The notes below the pieces were generated by a model. It made no database searches. It was not told the DNA's origin and saw only the letters and a list, made by a program, of their open reading frames with translations. This document shows positions 17,949 to 27,075 of a stretch of 64,000 bases of DNA, one piece after another. Origin of the DNA: Acinetobacter bereziniae LMG 1003 = CIP 70.12. GTDB lineage: Bacteria > Pseudomonadota > Gammaproteobacteria > Pseudomonadales > Moraxellaceae. The stretch is taken from contig NZ_KB849755.1 in NCBI RefSeq assembly GCF_000368925.1, positions 1,232,620-1,296,619 of the forward strand, in the 5' to 3' direction. The number at the start of each line of letters is the position of its first letter. The first letter of the stretch is position 1. A program made the translations under genes and the position numbers.

Positions 17949-18563
17949 CTAAAAATCATAAAACGAAACTTCACCAGTTTCTAAAGAATATTCAGCCCCG
18001 ACAACTTTCAGTTTACCTTGCGCAATTAAACTCTCTAAAACGGCTGAACCATGACGTAATTGATTTACAGATGCAAAAACATTTGATTTCACAGCATGCA
18101 TCGATAATTTTTCTAAATCATCTTTTAATTCTGTTTGCATCAGAATTTCAACGGACGGGCGTACACGATTGACAATTGACATGAGATTTGCGGATGGCGG
18201 CGTATTTGGATTTTTGAGCGCCTCGATAGTGGAGTGTATCGCACCACAATGACTATGTCCCAAAACCACGACTAATGGGCAACCAAAACTATCTGCAGCA
18301 AACTCAACACTACCTACTTGTGAAGGCGCAACAATGTTCCCTGCCACACGAATCACAAATAAATCACCAAATCCTTGGTCAAATACCATTTCTGCTGGAA
18401 CACGTGAATCTGAACAACCTAGAATGATGGCAAAAGGTTCCTGACTATCTACCATTTCAGATCGTTGCTGATGCGTCAAAAATTTAGTCAGATTGGTTTC
18501 ACCATGAGCAAAACGTTCATTACCTTGTTTTAATCGTTCTAAAGCTTCTTGAGCAGTTAGCAT
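17949..18563 (-). CDS. Beta-class carbonic anhydrase
   Basis: This 204-residue enzyme interconverts CO2 and bicarbonate. Zinc ligands are C50, H103 and C106 (GCSDSR, GHSHCG), with the D52-R54 dyad. It is slightly shorter than E. coli Can but complete. There is no signal peptide, so it is cytoplasmic. It stands alone, convergent with fadL, and probably supplies bicarbonate for carboxylases in ambient air. Confidence 0.93.
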   Translation of the reverse strand: MLTAQEALERLKQGNERFAHGETNLTKFLTHQQRSEMVDSQEPFAIILGCSDSRVPAEMVFDQGFGDLFVIRVAGNIVAPSQVGSVEFAADSFGCPLVVVLGHSHCGAIHSTIEALKNPNTPPSANLMSIVNRVRPSVEILMQTELKDDLEKLSMHAVKSNVFASVNQLRHGSAVLESLIAQGKLKVVGAEYSLETGEVSFYDF

Positions 18564-18886
18564 ATCCTATGTTCCATTGTGCGGAGATTTGGACTATTTT
18601 AATGCTGTAAAATTTGAATGTCACTGACTAAAAATAAACTCTGTTACAATTTTTGTTATTGATGAGACTCCCCTTAGAATCACAAAAATATATAGATATA
18701 ATTCACAATTTTATTTAAATTATTTAACCACATTACAAAATCGTTATTTAATTTGCTCATTTCTTGTCTATTCTTTTGGCAAAAAAATGACAAATATTAC
18801 TTTCCGAGCAAATGCTGAAAAAATTATGATCATGAATAATATTTTTACTTTATATAATGCCAAGTCTTTTGTTAGGAACTCTATGC
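18564..18886. other. Intergenic, divergent promoters
   Basis: An AT-rich gap of about 320 bases lies between the divergent carbonic anhydrase and hydrolase genes. No RNA gene or clear operator is visible. Confidence 0.5.
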
Positions 18887-19936
18887 ATGTTTGATCTGCC
18901 CCTAAAGAAAATTCTTCGTTTTTTGAATGACATGTTATTAAGTTTGACAGCAGTCAGTAGCATTCTTTTGGCAAGCCAGACTTATGCAGCTTCCAATACA
19001 CCAGAATATGTCGACTATTTAAAAATCGTGCAAGAAGAACGTGCTTGGGCAGGGCTAAGTTCTAAAACATTACGTGTGGGTGATGTAGTCTGGTCTTACA
19101 GCGAAGGTGGCCCAAAAGATAAACCGACGGTTTTATTGATTCATGGTCTCGCCAGTAGTCGGGATACGTGGAATGAGACTGCGCGATCATTAACCCCTTT
19201 CTATCACGTAATTATCCCTGATTTACCATCTGCAGGAAGTACCCAGGTTCCAGCAAATTTTGATTTATCTGTACCTAATGTCACGGAACAACTTCGGCGC
19301 TTTATTGAAGCGGCACATATCCAAGATAATTTAAACATAGCCGGACACTCATTGGGCGGAACCATCGCCATGTTTTATGCTTCTCAGTACCCATTTGACA
19401 CCAAAAGTTTATTTCTGATGAGTACTGGAGGTATTTTTAAATCGACCAATACCAATTATTTAAAAAATCCAATCTACTTGAGGCAGTTGCTCATCACTCA
19501 GAAAGGTGATTTAGATTTTGTCATGAAAAAAGTTATGTTCAATCCTCCATTTACAGCCAGTGTAATTAAGGAAGAACAGGAAAAATTATTTATCGCTAAA
19601 TCACAAGATACAGCAAAAATCATCAATCAAATTGACGCCCTCAATCGACTGTACACCCCTACAACATTCACCACCATGTTAAAAAACATTGAAGCACCCA
19701 CATTAATTTTATGGGGTCAACAAGATCAGATCATCAATGCTGATGTTGCCAATGAATTAAAATCCGTATTAAAACGACCTGAAACACCTGTGCTTTTACC
19801 TCGTGTTGGTCATATGCCATTATTAGAAGCACCAGAACGAGTTGCGGATTACTATTTAAGTTTTTTAAATAAAGTACAACCCCTGCAAAATCCATTGTCT
19901 GAGCCTAGGCATACACAAATCGAGTTCAAAAAATGA
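18887..19936 (+). CDS. Secreted alpha/beta hydrolase (lipase/esterase-like)
   Basis: This ~349-residue protein has an N-terminal signal segment (MLLSLTAVSSILLASQTYA). The alpha/beta-hydrolase triad is visible: nucleophile in GHSLGG, acid in LWGQQDQII, histidine in RVGHMPLLEAP. HGLASSRDTW forms the oxyanion region. It probably hydrolyses esters in the periplasm or outside the cell. An ATG exists at 18857, but AGGA nine bases before 18887 favours the later start. Its stop overlaps the next start by four bases (ATGA), so the two proteins are translationally coupled. Confidence 0.82.
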   Translation: MFDLPLKKILRFLNDMLLSLTAVSSILLASQTYAASNTPEYVDYLKIVQEERAWAGLSSKTLRVGDVVWSYSEGGPKDKPTVLLIHGLASSRDTWNETARSLTPFYHVIIPDLPSAGSTQVPANFDLSVPNVTEQLRRFIEAAHIQDNLNIAGHSLGGTIAMFYASQYPFDTKSLFLMSTGGIFKSTNTNYLKNPIYLRQLLITQKGDLDFVMKKVMFNPPFTASVIKEEQEKLFIAKSQDTAKIINQIDALNRLYTPTTFTTMLKNIEAPTLILWGQQDQIINADVANELKSVLKRPETPVLLPRVGHMPLLEAPERVADYYLSFLNKVQPLQNPLSEPRHTQIEFKK

Positions 19937-20943
19937 AACATCCTCTCATTGAACAATTAATCGACGCTCAATTGGTATTTTTAGATCAAACTTTTTCTCA
20001 GCCTGAGACTATTAAAGCTGAATTTACTGAGTTTTATCATTGGTTTAGAAAACAACCTTTAAAAGAAATCTGGTCATTTTCGCAAATTAATGACTTATTA
20101 TATAAGCAGGTTTTAGCAACACCTGCGAGTGATTTTCTGATTGAACAGATTGCTGAACATATTCGTTTTGCTTTAATTCATCCAAGCAATGATGAAACCC
20201 TAATTGAAGATATTATCCCTGTTACGACGATTGATAAAATCGCCCAATATGTTGCAAGCAAATCAGGACATCGCCAAGCTTTGATCAAACGTATTGTTAA
20301 TAATCCTGCATTTTCGAGTATGTTGACTCAGCTGATTCACCATTCTATTCAAGATTATATCGATAATTCAGTCATGAATAAAAAAGTTCCTGGTGTTGGA
20401 CGTTTTATGAAGATGGGAAAATCCGTCTTGGAATCTGTCACAGACACGAATTTGGATGATACTGTTAAGCATTATTTGCAAAAAAATATTATCAAAATCA
20501 GCCAACTCAGTGAACAAGTCATTAATCAACAATTTGATGACAACAAGCTGTATCATTTTCAAGCCAATCTATGGCACAAAATTAAAAAAATCCCGATTGG
20601 TGTACTTCGTCAGTATGTAGAAATTAATGACTTACCAAAAACAGTAGGGATGGGTCATGAGATTTGGGAACATATCCGTCAAACAGACTATTTAAAGAAA
20701 CAAGTTCATGATGGCATACTTACTTGGTATGCACGAAACCAAGAGCGTCAGTTTGATTTGATTTTATCTGACATCAATATTGATGAAGCATTGATTCAAA
20801 ATGAATTACAGGCTTTGCTTGAACCTGTGATCCAAAGAATGATTTCATCTACACATTTAAAAAATCGTGCACGAATCTATTTAGAGCAGTTCTATTATTC
20901 AGATGAAACTTTAAATATTTTAAAATTAGAAAAAGGCGCATAA
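19933..20943 (+). CDS. Uncharacterised protein coupled to the hydrolase
   Basis: I do not recognise this 336-residue protein. It has no signal peptide or clear transmembrane helix, is predicted largely helical, and carries many charged residues. The segment around 150-175 (GVGRFMKMGKSVLESVTDTNL) is glycine-containing and could be a membrane-associating helix. The ATGA overlap with the secreted hydrolase suggests a shared task, perhaps as chaperone or regulator, but that is inference. The stop codon lies in the loop of the terminator that follows. Confidence 0.7.
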   Translation: MKHPLIEQLIDAQLVFLDQTFSQPETIKAEFTEFYHWFRKQPLKEIWSFSQINDLLYKQVLATPASDFLIEQIAEHIRFALIHPSNDETLIEDIIPVTTIDKIAQYVASKSGHRQALIKRIVNNPAFSSMLTQLIHHSIQDYIDNSVMNKKVPGVGRFMKMGKSVLESVTDTNLDDTVKHYLQKNIIKISQLSEQVINQQFDDNKLYHFQANLWHKIKKIPIGVLRQYVEINDLPKTVGMGHEIWEHIRQTDYLKKQVHDGILTWYARNQERQFDLILSDINIDEALIQNELQALLEPVIQRMISSTHLKNRARIYLEQFYYSDETLNILKLEKGA

Positions 20944-20954
20944 GCGCCTTTTTT
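20931..20954 (+). terminator. Intrinsic terminator overlapping the stop codon
   Basis: The stem AAAAGGCGC / GCGCCTTTT with an ATAA loop contains the stop codon of the preceding gene and is followed by T. Confidence 0.88.
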
Positions 20955-20983
20955 CTAATTATTCAGAATGATACAAGCCTCTT

Positions 20984-23071
20984 TTAAAAGCTTGTGATGA
21001 AACTTATGCCATAACGACGACCATCTAAGAGTTGGTCCCCATCCGCATTTTCTGCTCGCTCATCTAAAATGTTATAAACCCCAAATTTACCTTTTAGATG
21101 TTGGTTAAACTTATAGTTAAAACCTACATCTAAAAACTCATAGCCCGGATTAGGATTCGACATTGATGTACGGCTTAAATAAGCTGATGTCTCAGCACGA
21201 TAATGTAAACGAGACCAAACATTCAAAGCATCATTGATATTATGATCAACTGTAATATTAAACATATGCTTCGGCATTTCATTTAAAGGACGTCCTTTAA
21301 ATTCACCTGATTTAATTTTAGTATCACTAAATGTGTAGTTTGCGGATAAAGATGTATATTCGGTAATATCTGTTTCTACAGTTGCTTCAATTCCTTTTAA
21401 TTCTGCTTCGTCTACATTAATACGATCACTGATGAAATAAAATGGTGTAGGACCTTCAGCACATTTCCAAGCTGCTACATTATTTCGATTGGTTGTAGTA
21501 CCATCTGTGTCGGTTTCACAGGTACGAACCTCAGTTATTTTATCTTTAAATTGAGTAATATAGCCTGTCAATGATGCATTGAAATATTCATTTTTCCAGT
21601 TTAACCCCAACTCTGAAGAAACACTTGTTTCTGGATCTAGATCTGGATTCGCACGAATGATACCCCGCCCCGTTGGTGTTGGCGAACCACCACCACCTGT
21701 TACACTATAAAAGCCTTCTGTTGCAGCACGAATGTCAGGCTGTTTATAACCAGTAGAAACACCACCTTTTACCGTAAAATTATCATTTAGAGTGAACACA
21801 CCGTATAAGCGTGGAGAAACATTACCACCATAATTTTCATCATGGTCATAACGCACACCACCCGTTAAATCAAAACGATCTGTGATACTCCATGTATCTT
21901 CTAGAAATGCAGCAGCAGACCAACGAGTTAATTCACTAAATTCCGGAATATTTGGATTTCGGTTAGTCGCCTTATCATTTAAAGACTCATCTTTATAATA
22001 AGTGCCAAATGACAGACGATGATTGTCTAAATTCCAGTTCCACTGATTATTGAAAGTCCATGTTTCCAGCTCGATCCCTTTAGTATCCAATGTGGTATTT
22101 TCACGATCAGGATTTCGAGAGTTTTCATACTGTAAATATGTCGAACTTTCTAAATTATCACTATAATGTCCATTGTGTGTTAAAGAATAAACACTACGAT
22201 AATTTCTTGAAAATGAATCTGAAGCATTAGCTGCTGGTGCAACTGTTTTGCCTACCGTTGATTCAGCATCTTGTTTCACAAAGTTCGCGTCTAATTGTAA
22301 GTCATGCTGATCGTTGACTAAATAAGTAAATCGCGTATTTAAACTTTCACGCTCTACACCACGAAAACCACCTTCGTAGCTATCCTCATTTCTTTTCTGC
22401 TTATTTATACCTAACTGTAAACCCAGCTTATTTGCAATCAAAGGTCCTGATAGATAAACCGATCCATTTTTAATATCACCAGCATTACCACTGTCCTGAA
22501 TCACGGAACCTAATTCAACTGTACCAGACCATTCATCACTTACTTTTTTAGTAATAATATTAATTACACCACCCATAGCCTCACTACCATATAAGGTTGA
22601 GGCTGGACCACGGATAATTTCAATACGCTCAATGGCAGCCATTGGAGGCAAAATATTCTTTTCAAAACCGTAATCATCACCATTCGGGTTCACATCTTTT
22701 GAATATTGACGCTTACCATCAATCAAAAACAAGGTGTAATTTGAACTCATTCCTCGAATACTAATACCCTGAGCAGAGCCAGCCCCAGAAATTACAACAC
22801 CAGGAGTATTACGAAGAACATCGGTAATATCATTATATTCACGCTTTTGTAATTCTTCTTTACCAATCACCGTAATGGATGCTGGAGCTTTGCTAAGGTC
22901 CTGTTCATAACCAGCTGCAGAAACTACTATTGTTTGTAATTTTGCTAATTCAGAATTTTCCGAGCTTTTTTCATTTAAAATTGGTTGTGAATTTGCTGCA
23001 TGTGTAGTACCCATCATAATAGTGATAATGGAGAAAGATAACGCAGATTGGATGATACGACTAGCTGACAT
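20984..23071 (-). CDS. TonB-dependent outer-membrane receptor
   Basis: This 695-residue receptor has a signal peptide (cut near TTHAANS), a plug domain beginning TIVVSAAGYEQDLSKAPASI, and the plug motif IERIEIIRGPASTLYGSEAMGGVINI. A ~22-strand barrel ends in GISFITSF with terminal Phe. It imports an iron chelate or similar ligand using TonB energy; the CirA/FepA-like plug suggests a catecholate, but this is not proven. The upstream TTG start is rejected because GGAA, the likely ribosome-binding site, lies inside that extension. A Fur box lies about 90 bases upstream. No siderophore genes are adjacent. Confidence 0.9.
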   Translation of the reverse strand: MSASRIIQSALSFSIITIMMGTTHAANSQPILNEKSSENSELAKLQTIVVSAAGYEQDLSKAPASITVIGKEELQKREYNDITDVLRNTPGVVISGAGSAQGISIRGMSSNYTLFLIDGKRQYSKDVNPNGDDYGFEKNILPPMAAIERIEIIRGPASTLYGSEAMGGVINIITKKVSDEWSGTVELGSVIQDSGNAGDIKNGSVYLSGPLIANKLGLQLGINKQKRNEDSYEGGFRGVERESLNTRFTYLVNDQHDLQLDANFVKQDAESTVGKTVAPAANASDSFSRNYRSVYSLTHNGHYSDNLESSTYLQYENSRNPDRENTTLDTKGIELETWTFNNQWNWNLDNHRLSFGTYYKDESLNDKATNRNPNIPEFSELTRWSAAAFLEDTWSITDRFDLTGGVRYDHDENYGGNVSPRLYGVFTLNDNFTVKGGVSTGYKQPDIRAATEGFYSVTGGGGSPTPTGRGIIRANPDLDPETSVSSELGLNWKNEYFNASLTGYITQFKDKITEVRTCETDTDGTTTNRNNVAAWKCAEGPTPFYFISDRINVDEAELKGIEATVETDITEYTSLSANYTFSDTKIKSGEFKGRPLNEMPKHMFNITVDHNINDALNVWSRLHYRAETSAYLSRTSMSNPNPGYEFLDVGFNYKFNQHLKGKFGVYNILDERAENADGDQLLDGRRYGISFITSF

Positions 23072-23159
23072 AAGGTATTCCAAAGAGGCTAAGCAATGAA
23101 TAGACGATAAAGATTTAGATACAATGTGTAATAAAACTCCATAGCATTATAAACAATAT

Positions 23160-23174
23160 TAAGAATTATTCTCA
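23160..23174 (-). promoter_or_regulatory. Putative Fur box for the TonB receptor
   Basis: On the minus strand the sequence is TGAGAAT-A-ATTCTTA, close to the Fur 7-1-7 pattern TGATAAT-A-ATTATCA. It lies 88 bases upstream of the receptor ATG in an AT-rich promoter region, consistent with iron repression. Confidence 0.65.
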
Positions 23175-23285
23175 TTTTTATTATTTGTTTGATTATTTTT
23201 TATTCATTTTTACGCTTATTTTTAAGATTTTACAAATTTTTTAAGTTTCATTTAAGGTTGCTGAAATTCAAAAAATTAAATTGTC

Positions 23286-23321
23286 AAAAAAAAAACCTCC
23301 GAATTTTCGAAGGCTTTTTTT
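23286..23321. terminator. Terminator downstream of nfuA
   Basis: The stem CCTCCGA / TCGAAGG has one mismatch and is flanked by an A-run and a T-run. It fits the minus-strand nfuA and could work in both directions. Confidence 0.8.
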
Positions 23322-23355
23322 GAATCACTTTGAATCAGTATATTGATGAGACAAA

Positions 23356-23994
23356 TTATTTGAAGTATGCACCTTCGGCTTGGCTATGATCAGTTTGATC
23401 TACCACACGACCTAACTCTGGAATGTGCTGTTTTAAGGTAGTTTCAACGCCTTGCTTCAATGTGACATCGATTGCTGAACAGCCCTGACAACCACCACCA
23501 AATTTCAATACAGCCGTTAAACCATGCTCTTCATCTTCAATAACTTCAACCAAAGCACAGTTACCACCATGCCCTGCAAGTCCTGGATTAATTTCCGCTT
23601 GAAGAATATAGGTAATTCTTTCTTCCATTGACGCATCTGGACCAACACGTGGTACTTTCGAGTTTGGCGCACGAAATGTTAATTGACCACCAAAACGGTC
23701 TTTGTTGTAGTCAATTACCGCATCTTTCAGATATGGAATAGATGGTGTATCAATAAATGCTGGAAAATCAGGATAATCTTGCTTGTAATCTGTTGGAGCA
23801 ACTTCATCAGGCGCACTGTACGCCATACAACATTCTGCACGTGGAGTCCCTGGATTTTCAACAAATACACGAACGCCAATTCCTGGAGTATTTTGCTTCT
23901 CCAAAAGATCTTTTAAATACTCCTGCGCATTTGGAGTAATCAATAAATTTGGAATTTCTTCTGCAACTGCAGTATTGGTGTTCTCAGTCGACAT
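23356..23994 (-). CDS. nfuA: Fe-S biogenesis protein NfuA
   Basis: This 212-residue protein has an N-terminal A-type-like domain (LLITPNAQEYLKDLLEKQNTPGIGVRVFVENPGT) and a C-terminal NifU domain with the cluster-binding CxxC in GGGCQGCSAID. It carries and delivers 4Fe-4S clusters, mainly under oxidative stress or iron limitation. The frame extends 19 codons upstream, but GAGGATAG before the ATG at 23994 and the MSTEN start support the shorter form. Confidence 0.93.
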   Translation of the reverse strand: MSTENTNTAVAEEIPNLLITPNAQEYLKDLLEKQNTPGIGVRVFVENPGTPRAECCMAYSAPDEVAPTDYKQDYPDFPAFIDTPSIPYLKDAVIDYNKDRFGGQLTFRAPNSKVPRVGPDASMEERITYILQAEINPGLAGHGGNCALVEVIEDEEHGLTAVLKFGGGCQGCSAIDVTLKQGVETTLKQHIPELGRVVDQTDHSQAEGAYFK

Positions 23995-24417
23995 AACTCT
24001 ATCCTCAAGCTGAAGTCGGTATTTTAACTGAAGATGAGGCTGAATGACCAAAAATCAACTAAAATTGTCGGAATTAAATTAAAAAGATGTAAAAACATAA
24101 GATATTCAAAATTCGAGACAAAAATTACCCTCATTCACATCAAAAAAAAGCTTTTCTATCGCTAAATTTTTACCAGCAAGATCAAGTGTAATCCATCAAT
24201 TCCAAAGCAATACATGACTGAAATATGTGAAATACACTGACTCAGCTAAAGTATTTTTAACAACCCAATTTCATCTCAACATTTCGTTTGATGTGACATT
24301 ACAATCGCACAACCAATTGAGCTGCATTTTGTCAGATTATGCCACTCGATTCCTCAATTTGGCATGGATAATGTATACATCTGTATATTAATGATGAAGT
24401 AAAACGAGATATTTTGC
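23995..24417. other. Intergenic, divergent promoters nfuA / unknown gene
   Basis: The 423-base gap separates divergent genes. It is AT-rich without a recognisable operator or RNA; I see no IscR- or Fur-like site near nfuA. Confidence 0.5.
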
Positions 24418-25968
24418 ATGTCCAGTTCAAATGAAGGTTTACAATTCACGGTTCATCCTGAAACCCAAAAAAGCAGTAGCTCCCAAGTGGGTAAGGAAAT
24501 TATTGCTGAGGCACTGTCATTGGTTGACAATATCAATGCTCAAAAGGTGTTGGATGAAAAAAACTGGCGTAAAAATTATCCCATTTATTTTAAAGCATTG
24601 GTAGAAAACGGCATTCAATCGACACATAACGCGATCACGATTGCAAAACAAGGCTTACATAAAGCTCAACACAGCTTTGACTTTTTCAGAGATGGGCAGC
24701 GTTATTCCTTAAAAGACGTGATGTCAGTTCCCCTCTTAGACAAAATTCAAACCATCACGATTAAAGGACAATCGGATGCACAACCCGAATGGTTTGTTCC
24801 TTATCATGGACAAAAACTTTCAGGTGAAGCCTTACTCAAACAAATTCAGACATGGCAAGAAGCAGGCATCATTGAAACCAGCCATGCGGATGCCTTAAGA
24901 GAAGTGGTTGCCCATCCAGAATGGTTTGATTTATCTGACCGTACTTTGGTTTTATTCGGCGCAGCCTCAGAAGCAGGTCCTTTGACATGGTTAGCTCAAT
25001 GGAAAGCCAATATTATTGCAGTGGATTTACCCAATGAGCGTGTTTGGGGGAAAATTCTCGAGACTATTCAAAATGGTAATGCCACCCTCTATGCACCAAG
25101 CTTACAACAAATCAATGACAGCAATGATTTGAATGAATTAAAAACCAAGCTTGGAGCAAATTTACTCACCCAAATTCCTGAAATTACGCAATGGTTATGC
25201 GAGAACCCACACAAACTAGACTTGGCATCTATTGCATATCTAGATGGTGAAAAGCATGTGCGTGTTTCAATCGCAATGGACAGTATCATGAGCAATGTCA
25301 GTGAACAAAAAACTGACTCATCATTGATGTATATGTGTACGCCAACGGATGTCTATGCAGTGCCAAAAGAAGTGATTGAAGGTGCTACAGAAAAGTTTAA
25401 ACAACGATCAAAATTTGAAACAATACTCAGCAAAAGTATCTCAGCACTCTCTTTAAAACAATTTTTTAAAAATAACAATCAGCAGATAATACACTCTGAA
25501 AATGGCAAAGCTTATGGCATTGCTGACTGTTTAGTGGTTGAGCAAGGTCCGAACTATGCTTTAGCAAAACGCATTCAACAATGGCGTGCGACTTTAGCAA
25601 GACATCAAGGACAACATGTCAGTATCAATATCGCACCTTCAACCACAACTCACTCTGTCACTAAAAATCCATTACTTAAAGCTGCGTTTAATGGTGCAAG
25701 TTTATTTGATGTTGAAGCATTTAGCCCTGAAACCACCAATTCGATCATGGCGGCATTGTGGATTCATGATCTCAAAAACCCAAACTCGGTTGCCAACCCA
25801 GCAACACAAATGGAACATCCATTAGAGTTGATGATGGAAGGTGCGAATCATGGTGGTTTATGGCGTGTTGCCTACCTTGCCCGTACAGCACTTCCTTTTG
25901 CAGCGATTTATGGCTTTGCAACGGATAAGCTTCCTATTCAGAAGATTTTAGGAAAAACCAAAAAATAA
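24418..25968 (+). CDS. Uncharacterised Rossmann-like protein
   Basis: I cannot assign this 516-residue cytoplasmic protein. Residues ~170-210 read like a Rossmann nucleotide-binding beta-alpha-beta unit (RTLVLFGAASEAGPLTWLAQ, then IIAVDLPNERVW). It lacks the YxxxK motif of a standard short-chain dehydrogenase. The C-terminal part (~375-490) contains conserved-looking VVEQGPNYALAKRIQQWRAT and MEHPLELMMEGANHGGLWR. It has its own terminator and sits just upstream of the crotonase-hydrolase-TetR unit, so a role in lipid or acyl-CoA metabolism is possible but unproven. Confidence 0.75.
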   Translation: MSSSNEGLQFTVHPETQKSSSSQVGKEIIAEALSLVDNINAQKVLDEKNWRKNYPIYFKALVENGIQSTHNAITIAKQGLHKAQHSFDFFRDGQRYSLKDVMSVPLLDKIQTITIKGQSDAQPEWFVPYHGQKLSGEALLKQIQTWQEAGIIETSHADALREVVAHPEWFDLSDRTLVLFGAASEAGPLTWLAQWKANIIAVDLPNERVWGKILETIQNGNATLYAPSLQQINDSNDLNELKTKLGANLLTQIPEITQWLCENPHKLDLASIAYLDGEKHVRVSIAMDSIMSNVSEQKTDSSLMYMCTPTDVYAVPKEVIEGATEKFKQRSKFETILSKSISALSLKQFFKNNNQQIIHSENGKAYGIADCLVVEQGPNYALAKRIQQWRATLARHQGQHVSINIAPSTTTHSVTKNPLLKAAFNGASLFDVEAFSPETTNSIMAALWIHDLKNPNSVANPATQMEHPLELMMEGANHGGLWRVAYLARTALPFAAIYGFATDKLPIQKILGKTKK

Positions 25969-25996
25969 TTGTTCAATTTTAAAAAGTTGATCAGGT

Positions 25997-26031
25997 AATG
26001 CCCATTTATTTATGATAAATGGGCATTTCTT
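25997..26031 (+). terminator. Intrinsic terminator after the Rossmann-like gene
   Basis: A 13-bp stem AATGCCCATTTAT / ATAAATGGGCATT with a 5-base loop is followed by TTCTTTT. It separates this gene from the crotonase promoter. Confidence 0.88.
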
Positions 26032-26157
26032 TTAAATATAAAAATATTTCACTGTTCAAAGTGTTGATTACACCATCATGTTATTTACCACTTAAACTCA
26101 CTTAAGTTGAATAAATTTGATCAATTGAATGTTTAAAAAAATATGTTATACACAGTT

Positions 26158-26216
26158 AAACGATCGCGTCATTTTTATACAATTGACAGTTTTCTAACGA
26201 TCGTTTAAAAATAGAT
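26158..26216 (+). promoter_or_regulatory. Promoter with CGATCG operators upstream of the crotonase
   Basis: TTGACA (26183-26188) and TAAAAA (26206-26211) are spaced 17 bases apart. Between them is the perfect palindrome AACGATCGTT (26196-26205). A related half site AAACGATCG lies upstream at 26158-26166. This is the usual layout for TetR-type repression, and a TetR gene is third in the unit. Confidence 0.65.
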
Positions 26217-26242
26217 AAAACAACTAAAGCGAGAACAACAAC

Positions 26243-27031
26243 ATGTCAAATTCACAAGGAAAAGTAAGCCGAGAAATCCGAGGTCATATTTTCTTAATCG
26301 GCTTGGATCGTGCAGATAAGCGGAATGCTTTTGATAGCCATATGATCCATGACCTATCACTTGCGCTCACGGAATATGAAAAAAATCCTGAACTTCGCTG
26401 CGCAGTAGTTTTTGCGCATGGTGAACATTTTACTGCGGGTTTAGATTTGGTTGAGTTACAACCCAAATTAGCTGACGGCGTTTTTAGTTTTACTGATGAT
26501 ATGGTTAATCCTTGGGGGACTGTAGGGCGCCAAAGAACAAAACCATTGATTACAGCAGTCCAAGGCTATTGTTATACCGCAGGGATTGAACTGATGTTGA
26601 ATTCAGATCTTGTCATTGCCAATCAAAATACCCAGTTTACGCAGATCGAGGTACAACGTGGTATCTTGCCTTTCGGTGGCGCAACAGTACGTTTCGTACA
26701 AGCCGCAGGCTGGGCAAAAGCCATGAAATATGTACTCACAGGTGATTTGTTCAATGCACAAACAGCCTATGAAATGAATTTGGTTACCGAAGTCGTTGAA
26801 GGCAATAATCAGTTGATTCGTGCATTGGAATTAGCTGAACGTATTGCAAGTGCGGCACCACTCGCAGTTCAAGCAGCGCTGCATTCTGCCCATCAAGCAT
26901 TTTTATACAGCCCTGAAGTTGCGTTTGGTAATTTGCAAAATTTATTGACGCCGTTGCTCAACTCTGAAGATGCACAGGAAGGTGTAAGAGCCATGATTGA
27001 ACGTCGTGCTCCACAGTTCAAGGGTAAATAA
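26243..27031 (+). CDS. Crotonase / enoyl-CoA hydratase family protein
   Basis: This 262-residue protein has the crotonase fold: oxyanion-hole segment AHGEHFTAGLDL and the GYCYTAGIELML helix. Both positions equivalent to the catalytic glutamates of enoyl-CoA hydratase appear filled (IELML and FTQIEVQRGILP), so hydratase activity is plausible. The exact acyl-CoA substrate is unknown. It is the first gene of an apparent operon with a hydrolase and a TetR regulator, read from a promoter holding a palindromic operator. Confidence 0.85.
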   Translation: MSNSQGKVSREIRGHIFLIGLDRADKRNAFDSHMIHDLSLALTEYEKNPELRCAVVFAHGEHFTAGLDLVELQPKLADGVFSFTDDMVNPWGTVGRQRTKPLITAVQGYCYTAGIELMLNSDLVIANQNTQFTQIEVQRGILPFGGATVRFVQAAGWAKAMKYVLTGDLFNAQTAYEMNLVTEVVEGNNQLIRALELAERIASAAPLAVQAALHSAHQAFLYSPEVAFGNLQNLLTPLLNSEDAQEGVRAMIERRAPQFKGK

Positions 27032-27075
27032 ACCATTATTTTAAGATTTAGCAATGCCAAAAAATTAGAGATAAG

